Source of the DNA: Lineus longissimus
Lineage: Eukaryota > Nemertea > Pilidiophora > Heteronemertea > Lineidae
NCBI RefSeq assembly: GCF_910592395.1
Contig: NC_088315.1
Coordinates: forward strand, 11,412,501-11,476,500
Reading direction: 5' to 3'
Length of the DNA stretch: 64,000 nucleotides
Positions 38,440-48,201 of this stretch are shown here, piece after piece. Within the stretch, counting starts at the first letter, position 1; the number at the start of each line of letters is the position of its first letter. The translations under genes were made by a program, and so were the position numbers. Below the pieces are notes generated by a model, which was given only the letters and a program-made list of their open reading frames with translations, did no database searches and was not told where the DNA came from.

Positions 38440-41400
38440 ACACTGTGTAGATTCTAGTACTCCTAGTTTGCATCAATTTTTGTGGAGAGTCCCTTCAGAT
38501 ATATTGAGGATTTCTGATTGACTGCAGTATATCTCTTTCAAACTGGCCACACTCCGCTGAAAGATTCTGTAAAATGAACTCACTCAACAACAAGTTGGCA
38601 AAAAGAAACAATTTATTTCACTCGATAAGCATGATCATTTACAAAAATGGCTTTCTTCCACCAAGTCATTAACAATGTCAAAGACGGATGGCCATTAACA
38701 TGAAAAACAAATAAATAAGGTCCACTTCAACAAGATGGTGTCATTATTACAAATATACATTGTGTCTATGATAAAATTGGAGGGCTGAATTAAGAAGTGT
38801 ATATTGACCTTTGTGGACTGATTTTGATAAACCCTATCACTGCCTCTGCACGGTAGTGTCTTATATCAAGAAATGTGGCCAAATTGCCTGTACGCGGTAG
38901 TACCAGGAATCCAACTTAGCGACAAAAACAAGTGGTGCCATCTGTGAGTATCCAACTGAACTAAACACATTCGGGTACTTGTCTCCCTGATGCTGCTATT
39001 GTCACTGGGTTTTTTTTATTTTCAGAATTTGCGATTTTTATCCGCAGCTCTCGTCGGCAGTGAAAGGATATCCCGATCTATAGATTATTTCAAGAAGATG
39101 AATGCATTCTGAATGTAATACACTTTAATGTCCTGTAAAGCCTTAACTGGCTTAAACCCGTCGACACAGTATACGGACAATGTTTAGTCGGCCATTTCCA
39201 GATTCATGCATTTCGACTGAAGTATACAAAACTGTTATACCGAATTGCCCAGCCAACTCGATGCTAGACAGTTAGTACAATAAACTGCAACAAAACTGCT
39301 AGGACATGTTGCAATCCCCTTTACCCTTCATCCTAAGGAAATCCGAGGGTCAGATGTTTGCTTCTCTCAATCCCCCAAGAAATCTCCCCTCATTGGCTAA
39401 ACTATGTTAAATGGGGAATATAGGCAGGAGTAGGGGGAAGGGGGGTTATTTTTTGCCATCCTTACAGTAAGGGCACTGGGTCATGTTTGATTCATTTATC
39501 CTCATACAAGTACGAATAGTTTTCACGTACTGTGAGAGGGGAGAGAGCCCTATTGGCACCTTAGTGTAACTTTATCCTGCCTACCAAGCTCCTACCTCTA
39601 TAGTCCCTTTAAGTCAACATTTGAGATTTTACCTCTGTGAGCAAGAAGTATTAATCTTTAGTCTCCAATTTGCAATGGCAATCCACTACCCCCAAAACTC
39701 TACACAAATGTACGGTAAATCAATTTTTATTGCACGAAATGAAAGACTGCAAGCATAAATATAGTCTTGTTTGGCACCTTAGATTCAGTCAATTATAAAT
39801 AACCATAGAGAAGAAAAAGAGCCTGCAGAGGACACCATAACAGAATGATCTGCCATCTTGGTGGTCAAATGTACGTCACGCATCCATGTGGCATTTGTCC
39901 CCATAGTAACGTGCAGCATGGTGACATCAACTATGACATATCCACTCTGGCACACTTTGTTGTCAACTTCCCACTTTAACTCTATACTGAAACATTTCAG
40001 TAGAAATCGGATGAGCTGCATATCAATGTTTAACTTGAGCGTTTCTGACCGGCACCCATTTATACAAATAGGTGGAGTTGGGCGAATTAGACAAAGACAC
40101 CTGCCTAGAGTCTCACACCGACAGTAAGGTTAGAACCAGCAGCCCCTTAACTGCTAGCTGAGAGCCAAAGCCACACGTCCAGAGCGGCTTCTGCTCCCTG
40201 ATCAGGTCTGTATTTATATTTACCTTTATAAGGACTTTCAGGGCGTTTAGTCCAGAGCTGCTCCTGCTCAGTGATCAGGTCTGCATATCTGCATTTATCA
40301 CCTCACAAACAATAAATTACTACTTTTTTTATACAAGTATCAACATTAGATGAACACAACAAGCAATGTTTTCCCTGGCCCTGAATTATATCGGCCCACA
40401 GACTAGGTGTCAAAACCAAAAATTTCATTGGCTGCTTTATTTCACTGATGATAGGCTACCTTCTTCAGTAATCCCAGAAATGTTTGCGTCCCTTTTAAAT
40501 TTGCATTTTTAACCTTGGTACACCAAAGTAGTGATTTCAAAAAACAAGACGGCCACAATGATTTCTGTAATTGAAAGACAGTAAGCAATCTACCAACACA
40601 TATTACACTAAAATGAGGAACCTGCAGAAATAAAAATCTAGATGGCAGCACCAGTATTAAAAGGTACACTTCCAGTGCATTTTCCATTGAAATTAAGTTT
40701 TGTTGATTTTCTCCCTAAAACTCATCAAAATATAATTAAGGACATATAAAACAATATTTTTGGTGCTATTTCCCCATGTAGAGTATATTCAATATTCATT
40801 GACCCGAGAAATGGCTTTCTCATTACAATCATGGTCCACTTGCCTGCAGGGCCCCCTATTGGCAGGTTCCTCATTGGGGGGAATTGGGGGGGGGGGAGGT
40901 AGACTTACGAATCATTAAAAACAACAACCCATGAGCATATTTAGGTTTTATACCATGTCTATAATAGCAATCATGATCGTAGTGCAAAATAGGCGTGTTT
41001 ATCTATAACACTAATAATGTGAAAGCCACCAAGCCCCTTCGTTGTGAACAATTCTGAGCCGATGCCTAGCTACAGGTATCTAAGAATTGAGAAAATATTT
41101 TTGGCCCTACAATATAGACATTTAAACAAAATATCACATCTCTTACGGTTTCAATTAAGACAGACCGCGTAACATATTGGCCATGTACTTGACACTGGTC
41201 AAGATGTGAGGGTAGGCTTAACAGGAGTTGATAGGAAGAATAGAGACAAGCCGGAATAAGCTACACAACACTGCCAATAGGTGTCGCTAAACCATCAATT
41301 GGACCCCTAGCTCCTGCCTATAGTCTCCCTTTAGATACCATCCAGCAGAAGCCAGCTGTCCAATCGCCTCTGCGACAAGAATTCTGCTGCTAGGATGCCT

Positions 41401-42642
41401 CCGTTCTCCCAGTGATTACCTCGCGGCATAAAGGACAGTTTTCCAGCTGTAAGGCATAGGTCATACAGAAGCCCCTGCAGTAAAAAAAGCATTCTTATTC
41501 AGCACAGAATTTCACGGGGAAAATGGTATTTTTCGGGATGTGACAGGTATCCCATATCCCCGAATGTAAACTTCAGACACACACAAACAATGAAAAAACC
41601 ACAGTCGAACCTCTCTTAGAGACAACCATGGGACTAAGAATCACTCCTTTCTGGAGAGGTATCCTGACTACAGGGGTGGAATTGAATAAAAACTAGACTG
41701 ATAAATTTGCTTACCAGCAAATTTGATAGGCCCCATGATTGTGGAGGAAGAAGTGGTACCTGATGATGGTATTCATATGCGTAGAGGGGGAGGGGGATAT
41801 GACGAGAGCGGAGAAATTACTATGTCCGGAAATAGAACATCCGACAATCGAAAGTATATCATTTTCGAAGCCTTGAGGTCCGACGTCAATTGGCATGTAT
41901 TAGGCCTATACTATAGTTATGCACTAACGTTAGAAACCCCAAAACACTACCCGTTACAAGCGTCAGGCGACCAAACACATTGATATAAGGACTACTAGGA
42001 CTACAGGGAGTCGATCGGGAACCAATCTATCAATGGTCTGCCTTGGCTTCAAATGCGCATGCGTGAACCCAGTAAGCCGAGTTATAAGCCGAGTTAACTA
42101 TTTTATATGAGAATGCCAACACACGGATTGAACTCGGTTTAAGTGATGTCATCGAATCGAACTCGTGTTACGTGACGTCACCAGAATCGCTTAGGAGATT
42201 TTCAAACAAATCAGAAAATCGAAGCATTCAAAGTCATCGAAATGATCCGAATTTTGAAAATCGTTTTGCGATATACCTAGTACCTGAGTGATATCAATAT
42301 GGTCTCCACTGTAGTGTGGAGCCCATAATGATCAATTTCATGACTTGTTAAGAGAACAGAATAAAGAGGGCAGATCTGTCAATTTTTCTATATACAAACT
42401 TTCGTCTTATTTTCTTACATTATGCTCTTGATGAGAGGACACACTAACTACATGCAGGACTTATGTTTACTTACGTGTGAGCTCAGGGTTGTAAGAGTCC
42501 TTCTTCACACTAACTGCCCTCAGAAGGGCCAGCTTCTTGTGCCTGAAAAGATAACAAATGCAAATGAAATGACCAGGGCCATTGTGCTCACCTCTTGTGA
42601 AGGATTGATGGATGACATGGAAAGTGAATTGAATTGAGGTAA
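38440..42642. other. No gene seen; unduplicated host DNA
   Basis: About 4.2 kb with only short ORFs lacking recognisable domains. A short direct repeat (GTCCAGAGC, then CTGCTC and TGATCAGGTCTG) occurs near 40178-40210 and 40250-40285. A B-box-like stretch GGTTAGAACCAGCAG at about 40129 may be a SINE remnant. G runs occur near 40889. Confidence 0.45.
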
Positions 42643-43439
42643 CTACAGATATGACAAAGCAGAATAGACTATTTCATGATCTGACCAGTAATTGTCTATT
42701 ATATCAACCAAGTCGATTGTGACAGATGGAGTAGGATTGGTGAATACGAGGTCCAATTTAGACCGATAGTTGGTGGTGTTTTTGGATATGTTTTGTCTTA
42801 ACTTATATGCTTGAAACATGAATATTTCCAACTTTGCATTGTAGTTTTCAGCTTCACCTATTGATTTCATGTTAAAATCGCCCATAACAATGTATTGTTC
42901 ATTCGGTTCATATGATGAAAGGCAGTCTTGTAGACCATACACAAGATTCTGGAACGAAGATGATGGCGTTGCATATATTGCAATGACATGGATGACTGTG
43001 TGATGACTTGGGGGATGAATGCAAACTGAAAGTACTTCAAAGGAATTTCCACGGTTATAATTTTTCACTTCCATTACATATTTTCAAACTTGTGGATGAA
43101 CAAAGACATAGATTGCCTGAAAAGAGTCTGTTTTATAAAAAGTTATTTGCAAAATAGTGACTTCATTCTTAATGTATTGTATAGCAGAAGTTCTGGTGTA
43201 GAGTTATCAATAGTGTTTGATGATACCAGTTGGTCATTGCATATTGGTTGATAATTTGGTAAGTTGAACAGGCAAGATTTGAGTACTTTGCAATTGGTAA
43301 ACGCAATGAGGGAAGCATTTGTTAATGATTGAATCTGTGTTACCTTGTTGACATGATCTTTGAGTGATTCGACATTCATGAAAGCAATATTAAATTCGTT
43401 GCCACAGTACACTGGAGTATAACAGTAATAGGAAAACAC
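42643..43439 (-). pseudogene. Endonuclease-domain relic (Helitron- or LINE-derived)
   Basis: Two minus-strand frames (43439-43143 and 43074-42643) form one exonuclease-endonuclease-phosphatase domain: NIAFMNVESLKDHVNKV at the start, HVIAIYATPSSSFQNL, VMGDFNMKS (Asp/Asn) and DNYWSDHEIVYSA at the end (Asp-His). The opening Glu-containing motif is degraded. This style of endonuclease is found at the end of some Helitron replication-helicase proteins as well as in LINEs; no helicase or reverse transcriptase is nearby to decide. Confidence 0.6.
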
Positions 43440-43596
43440 ATGTACGATTTACCTACGACTATTTCTGGAAATTTGGCAAGAAAACTTTGTTTTCATCACA
43501 AAACCCACCAAATACGTAACATAGAAAAAAACGATGTGTTTTCCTATTACTGACTTATCCCACTGGGATAAAAACTTATCACGGCGTGATAAGTTT
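43423..43596. repeat. Cluster of three inverted repeats
   Basis: An 18-bp perfect inverted pair (CAGTAATAGGAAAACACA at 43423-43440; its inverse at 43535-43552) is followed by a hairpin TTATCCC-ACT-GGGATAA (43555-43571) and a 25-nt palindrome with 12-bp arms AAACTTATCACG (43572-43596). Confidence 0.7.
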
Positions 43597-43640
43597 ACGA
43601 TCGCTCTATTAGCCTCAAAGGAAACTAGCCTTCATATGTT

Positions 43641-43719
43641 GCCTTCGCCAGGAAACGACCCCACCAACGCATAACCTCAGGTGTGGAAGCTCCAAGCTTT
43701 ACCCACTCGGCCATTGAAC
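43641..43719 (-). other. tRNA-like sequence (Ser/Leu type), SINE head or tRNA pseudogene
   Basis: On the minus strand a good A box TGGCCGAGTGGG (43702-43713) and a degraded B box GGGTCGTTTCC (43651-43661) are spaced as in a class II tRNA of about 79 nt. The acceptor stem does not pair well, so a functional tRNA is unlikely. Confidence 0.4.
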
Positions 43720-44170
43720 TTTTCTAATAGGAGAATGTCAGTTAGGCCTATTTAACAGTAATTGCGCCAGTGCTGCCATCTGCTAACTTTTGGCCTAACC
43801 AAAATTCAAGTAATCCAGTGACAAACACGCATTCAAATAATCTCTGCTAATTAAATATGAATAAGATTTATTGCCTTAGATGAAAGGAAATTACAGGTAA
43901 TTCGGGTAAGTTAACTCATCACATCACTTCAAATGGACACAGATATCTACTGGTCAAGTGCGCGAAACGTCACAAAAATAAAAGCAAGTTTACTGCTTAA
44001 TAAATTTTTTATTCTAAATCATGAGTGAAAGGATGTACAGTTATGTCCCTTTAGAGAAGTATTTCAGTCAAATTTCCAGAAATAGTCAAATGCAGTATTT
44101 CAATCCAATGAAACAAAATGGTTTCATTAGACCAAGGGTTGAACCATTAATTACAAGCTCTGAAGAAGAT

Positions 44171-44199
44171 CCGGACAAAGTACACAGAGCAGAGCTCGA
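44171..44199 (-). repeat. Double-hairpin element, Polinton 2
   Basis: Reverse copy; the first stem is partly decayed (GGAC-AAA-GTAC), the second intact (GAGC-AGA-GCTC). Read DKVHRAELD, with GAG where TAG would stop. Confidence 0.8.
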
Positions 44200-44872
44200 T
44201 CTTACAGTAACACATATGAACCAGGTAACACCTATGAACCAGGTAACACCTATGAAACAGTATGATACATTCACAGGAAGTGATGCTCAATTGTGCCGTA
44301 ACTGCAAACGATGGACACTTTTTGAATGCCAGAAAAAAATGAATTTTGACAGACCGGCCAAGCAACTTTACACGTACTGCAGGAATTGCAATTCGACCAC
44401 TTACAGTGATGACTTTAAGAAACCAGAAATAAGAATTGAGAACAAAACACGTTACTTTGACTACATCATCAGAGGCCTTGGTCAGACACGTCTGTCAGAT
44501 TTATTCGTAAATGATTTGAAACATTTTGTTGAAAATAGGATTAAGGTTTACTTCTCAAGTCCAAGAAAATGGCTCTGTGCGACCAGCTATGAAAAAACAG
44601 TCCTGATTGCCTTGTGATTTGGTATTGTTAAACTCAAACCCAATGCTGTCTTACCTGGTCTAGAGTGTGACACTTATTTAGAAATTGAATTCATTAACAG
44701 AGCAATTGGTAAACCTCAGTTGACCAAAGACAATTTTCTTCAAAAATTACAGGCTTGAATATGAAAATGAACAAGCAATCGATAAACAAAGTGAAATTCT
44801 ATTGAAGGCATTAGAGGTGCAATATATTAGTAAATGTTACCCTTTACCATGTATCTATAGACCTTGCCAGAT

Positions 44873-44897
44873 AGAGCTATGCTCTTAGGACTTTGAC
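44873..44897 (+). repeat. Double-hairpin element, decayed
   Basis: Forward copy GAGC-TAT-GCTC, spacer TTA, then GGAC-TTT-G-AC, at the end of the broken zinc-ribbon gene. A copy also sits at this gene's end in Polinton 1, in the opposite orientation. Confidence 0.7.
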
Positions 44898-44922
44898 TGG
44901 AAGGGATTTTCCTTTCAAATAA

Positions 44923-45753
44923 ATGATTAATCAGGAAGCATCTGTCATTGAACAACAAATGAAACAAATCAGAGTGATCCCAGTTAATACAGGTTCAAAT
45001 TCAGTTGGTACTGATTACCAACAGAACACTGCTAATTACCAACAGAAAGGTACTAATTACCAACAGAATTACACTACAAATCAACAAGCTTCTAACAAAG
45101 CGTTAAATAGTTCAAATTTAGTCAGTTCTGGTGGTCAACTAGGGTTAAATAGTTCAAATTTAGTCAGTTCTAGTGGTCAACTAGGGTCAACTAGCTCTCA
45201 ACTAGGGTCAACTGGAGCTAGGCTCTCAGGACAAAGTCCGACTAACTGTCAACAAAATTTAACTGAAAATGGCCTTAAAGCCAAACAAGACCTTGAGGTG
45301 CTTGTTGCAACAGGTAAAAGCAAGAATTTCCTGAATAAACAGCTTACATTTAATGATTTAGATGCAATGAATGAGAAGGAAGTATTGAAACACCATAGAA
45401 TTTACATGACAAAGATGGCTGCCAGACTTAACGATTCATTGGGTAAGACAGTCTTAAAAACTTACACTAAATTAACAAAACTGATCTTGCCTGTTGATGA
45501 CGAAGACCAGCTGTACAAAGACCTAATAAATGATTACATTGTTACCAATGAATTGGACAAATGGTTAGGATGGTTGAGTTTGAGAATGGGTGCACTAACT
45601 GCTCTTGCCTCATCAACACTGATCACTTTAGGAAATTGTCACGAACCAAACTCTGCTAGTGAACATGAAAATTTCAGAAGATTAAATGGAAGTGGAGCCG
45701 GACAAAGTCCAGAGAGCAGAGCTCGAGAGCATAGCTCGAGTGACGGACAGTGA
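44923..45753 (+). CDS. Conserved Polinton protein with Gln/Asn-rich N-terminus (276 aa)
   Basis: Homologue of the 273-aa protein of Polinton 1, with intact frame. The N-terminus has NYQQ repeats; the conserved block KAKQDLEVLVATGKSKNFLN, LKHHRIYMTKMAARLNDSL and DKWLGWLSLRMGALTALAS is nearly identical. A double-hairpin element at 45213-45241 (RLSGQSPT) has no equivalent at that place in Polinton 1. The C-terminus (AGQSPESRAREHSS) is a compound element that also opens the next gene. Start AATAAATG. Confidence 0.75.
   Translation: MINQEASVIEQQMKQIRVIPVNTGSNSVGTDYQQNTANYQQKGTNYQQNYTTNQQASNKALNSSNLVSSGGQLGLNSSNLVSSSGQLGSTSSQLGSTGARLSGQSPTNCQQNLTENGLKAKQDLEVLVATGKSKNFLNKQLTFNDLDAMNEKEVLKHHRIYMTKMAARLNDSLGKTVLKTYTKLTKLILPVDDEDQLYKDLINDYIVTNELDKWLGWLSLRMGALTALASSTLITLGNCHEPNSASEHENFRRLNGSGAGQSPESRAREHSSSDGQ
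45213..45241 (+). repeat. Double-hairpin element
   Basis: Forward copy: GAGC-TAG-GCTC (one arm fits with a shifted loop) and GGAC-AAA-GTCC; read ARLSGQSPT. Absent from the homologous site of Polinton 1. Confidence 0.8.
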
Positions 45754-46186
45754 AAAGCCCCTTAAGAGAGCAAGATCAGAAAAACAAATTGCATGGTCTC
45801 GAGAATTAGGTAAAAGATCTCAGGAATTCAAGAAGTCAAAAAAGGAGAGGTTTACTAGGAAAGATGATGAACCCGAACAAAGTTCAACTCAACCAGGACC
45901 AGAGCCTGAAAATACTGAAAGTACTGATATCAATTCGGACAAAGTCCTAAGAGCAGAGCTCGATCAGCCTGAAAATACTGGAAGTTCCGGGAGTACAACA
46001 CTGTATGTCATTTTAGCTGCATTTGGTTTTGCAGTCATCATTTACTACTATCCTAAGATTAAAACTAACAAGAAAGTACGTGACAGGCTTCGAGTAGGTA
46101 GTAAACCAGAAGGAAGCAAATTAGAAGTAAACCAGAAGGCAAACATAACTATGACACAACTCCTAAAACATGTAATCTTAGTTTAA
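45686..46186 (+). CDS. Small single-pass membrane protein with basic motif (166 aa)
   Basis: Homologue of the 188-aa protein of Polinton 1: RSEKQIAWSRELGKRSQEFK, an acidic/polar linker, one transmembrane helix (TTLYVILAAFGFAVIIYYY) and a basic tail. Its ATG (TTAAATGG context) lies inside the previous gene, so the two overlap by 68 bp in different frames. The overlap is made by a compound double-hairpin element (45698-45739) that codes DKVQRAELESIAR here. In Polinton 1 the genes are 48 bp apart. Confidence 0.7.
   Translation: MEVEPDKVQRAELESIARVTDSEKPLKRARSEKQIAWSRELGKRSQEFKKSKKERFTRKDDEPEQSSTQPGPEPENTESTDINSDKVLRAELDQPENTGSSGSTTLYVILAAFGFAVIIYYYPKIKTNKKVRDRLRVGSKPEGSKLEVNQKANITMTQLLKHVILV
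45698..45739 (-). repeat. Compound double-hairpin element read in two frames
   Basis: Reverse copy GGAC-AAA-GTCC, AGA, GAGC-AGA-GCTC, followed by an extra GAGC-ATA-GCTC hairpin. It is translated both as SPESRAREHSS (end of one gene) and as KVQRAELESIAR (start of the next). Confidence 0.85.
45935..45963 (-). repeat. Double-hairpin element
   Basis: Reverse copy read DKVLRAELD, loop GAG not TAG. A weaker half copy (GAAC-AAA-GTTC) is at 45873-45888 in the same gene. Confidence 0.8.
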
Positions 46187-46214
46187 TGGAGTAGAATTAT
46201 TCAAACACACTATT

Positions 46215-47097
46215 CTTAGTTTCAAGTGAAAAATTTAAAGTAACTGAGCTCCCCCCAAAATTAATTATTTTACCACTCACATCAGTGATTTCTAGTTTTA
46301 TGTGATTTGTACTTTTTTTTTCTCACTATTTTCTTACAATTGAGTTCATATCTCTGGTATTGTTCCTGTTCACCATCTTCAACAAGAACAATACATAAAA
46401 TGTCAGAAGGTTTATTGTTGAAGAGGGTCTTAGTTTTGTCAACCAAATTTGATCTTAAAAATACTTCTCTTCTGTAAAAGTTAAGTGGCTTGGTGGAGTA
46501 GTATTTTCCTTTCTTGTTGAACACATCTTGTTTAAAGCCGAACCATTCATTTACCAAATGGGCTAAGTGTGAGGAGAATTTTTTGCCAGCTGGTGTATCA
46601 TTTACAGTATCATAAAATATGTGATTAAGGTAAAAGTATTTGTCCTCTGTAAATTCAAGGACTATGCAATTTTTGTCACAGTAAATTTTCACATGGCTTA
46701 TTCCGTTTTCTTTTATGTATGTTTGCCATACCTCACAAAACGAACTTAAACTAAAATGTCGAGAGTGTGGAAATGTAGATTGTCTGTTTTTTGTTATTGT
46801 TCTAATAGATGTGTTATCTAAAAAATTCAAACAAAATTCATCTGGCGTCGCATCGGGTGTATGGTTAAGGTCTTCAATGCACTGTTCTATTATGGTTGCA
46901 CTCAGTTTTTTACTAAGTTTAAACTCTTCGTAAAGAAACATGAATACTTGGACATGCGCTGGTAGCACAACGCTTGACCACCACGAATTGTAAAATGCTA
47001 CCGTTTTCAAAGTGATCGATTTTATGTTCAATGGGTCTGTTAAGTTAAGCTCAAATATGGCTTCATCGCATTCATTCTCAAAAATTATGAAGTCCAT
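46215..47097 (-). pseudogene. Second penton-like protein homologue, frameshifted
   Basis: The open frame (47097-46282, 271 codons) matches the 342-aa penton-like protein: KSITLKTVAFYNSWW, PHSRHFSLSSFCEVWQTYI, VNEWFGFKQDVFNKKGKYYS. A T-run near 46312-46321 shifts the frame before the C-terminal strand motif, which can be followed to about 46215 in another frame. Start context AATTAAATAGAAAATGG. Confidence 0.75.
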
Positions 47098-47142
47098 TTT
47101 CTATTTAATTACAGTGATTCAATTACAGTGATTTAATTATGG

Positions 47143-48197
47143 TTAAACATTCATTAAATCACTGTAATCAATGTATTTGACATAGTACATGCCGAAAGGC
47201 AGTGTAGAGATGCCATCCTCTAAGATGAAACGCTTGTCATCGAAAGGGCTTAAGCTTTTCTTATCAATCTCTTCCAGATACATTTGATGCTTTTCTGACC
47301 TCAGATGACGCATTTTGTGATTAAAAGTCTTAGTGTTTTCAAGACAATCAACGTAGTCATCAAATGTAATAGACTTCTTCACTACATTCTTAGCGATTCC
47401 CTTCAATTTCTTTGATTCTGAATTTTTAGTTCTGTACGCATAAATCTTACTCCTAAGTGCAATAAATTCTAGCATTTCGTCTCCTCCCAGCTCATCCTTA
47501 AAGTAGCCTGGCACTTTCTTCTTGCTAGTGTCGTAAAGAGGATGATCCTTTTGGTAATTACTGAAGTCGAAGTGATCCTTTAACCCTTTGAGGTCTGCTG
47601 TTAAATCGTCGGTTTTGATCTTCAAAACGAAAAAATCCGTGTCCAAATAAAGAAGTTCTAGGTTTTTCTCACCCAAGTAAGGTTGAAGTATGCTGTAGTA
47701 GAATTCATACATCAGCAGCTTGGACAACTCCAGTACTGCAGCTCCTATGTAGATTGGCTTGTTGAACTTCATGGTTGTGCGTCTCATGCAAATTGCTGCG
47801 CTACTTTCGTCAAAGATGTTAATCGATGAAAACCTGGGACTTGCCATGAAGTTCTTGGCACTTTCTCCACCTGTCACCAGTTCAATTTCTACCCTGTTCC
47901 TTACGTTTTCACATGTCTTTCCGTAGAAAGCATTGTTCATTAATTTGAAGTAATCTTTCTCGAAATCAGTAGTAGAAGCCATCCTCTTTTAAGTGTTGAA
48001 GTCGATGTATGATTTCAACCACTTTGATTGTTTGAAACTGATGACAGAATGGACCTTTTTTAGTGTCATTCCTTGCTTTAAGTAAAACTGTAAAAGTCTG
48101 TAATGCACAATGTAGTTGGTCTTGTCCTTCTGTGTGAGGATCAATTTTTCTACCCTTGACCTCTTCTCGTCACCAAGTAACCCTTTCTGGTAAGGGC
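47143..48197 (-). pseudogene. Polymerase B C-terminal part, Polinton 2
   Basis: Contains motif B (LMNNAFYGKTCENVRNR) and motif C (YLDTDFFVLKI, with Phe instead of Ser after DTD), then the thumb (KKVPGYFKDELGG) to the stop, on the minus strand. A frameshift near 47985 separates 48197-47985 (DKTNYIVHYRLLQFYLKQG-like) from the main frame. The upstream edge is the TTAA where the transposon inserted. Confidence 0.9.
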
Positions 48198-48201
48198 TTA
48201 A

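Larger units (their letters stand above)
44021..44900 (+). pseudogene. Zinc-ribbon protein homologue, broken
   Basis: The first 198 codons (44021-44617) match the 368-aa zinc-ribbon protein: CRNCKRWTLFECQ, CRNCNSTTYSDDF and NKTRYFDYIIRGLG. A stop at 44615 and frameshifts then break it; IEFINRAIGKPQLT is still visible near 44690, after which most of the C-terminal half is deleted. One double-hairpin element (44171-44199) is near the N-terminus, where Polinton 1 has three, and another sits at the 3' end (44873-44897). A small HMNQVTP-type repeat is specific to this copy. Confidence 0.8.
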
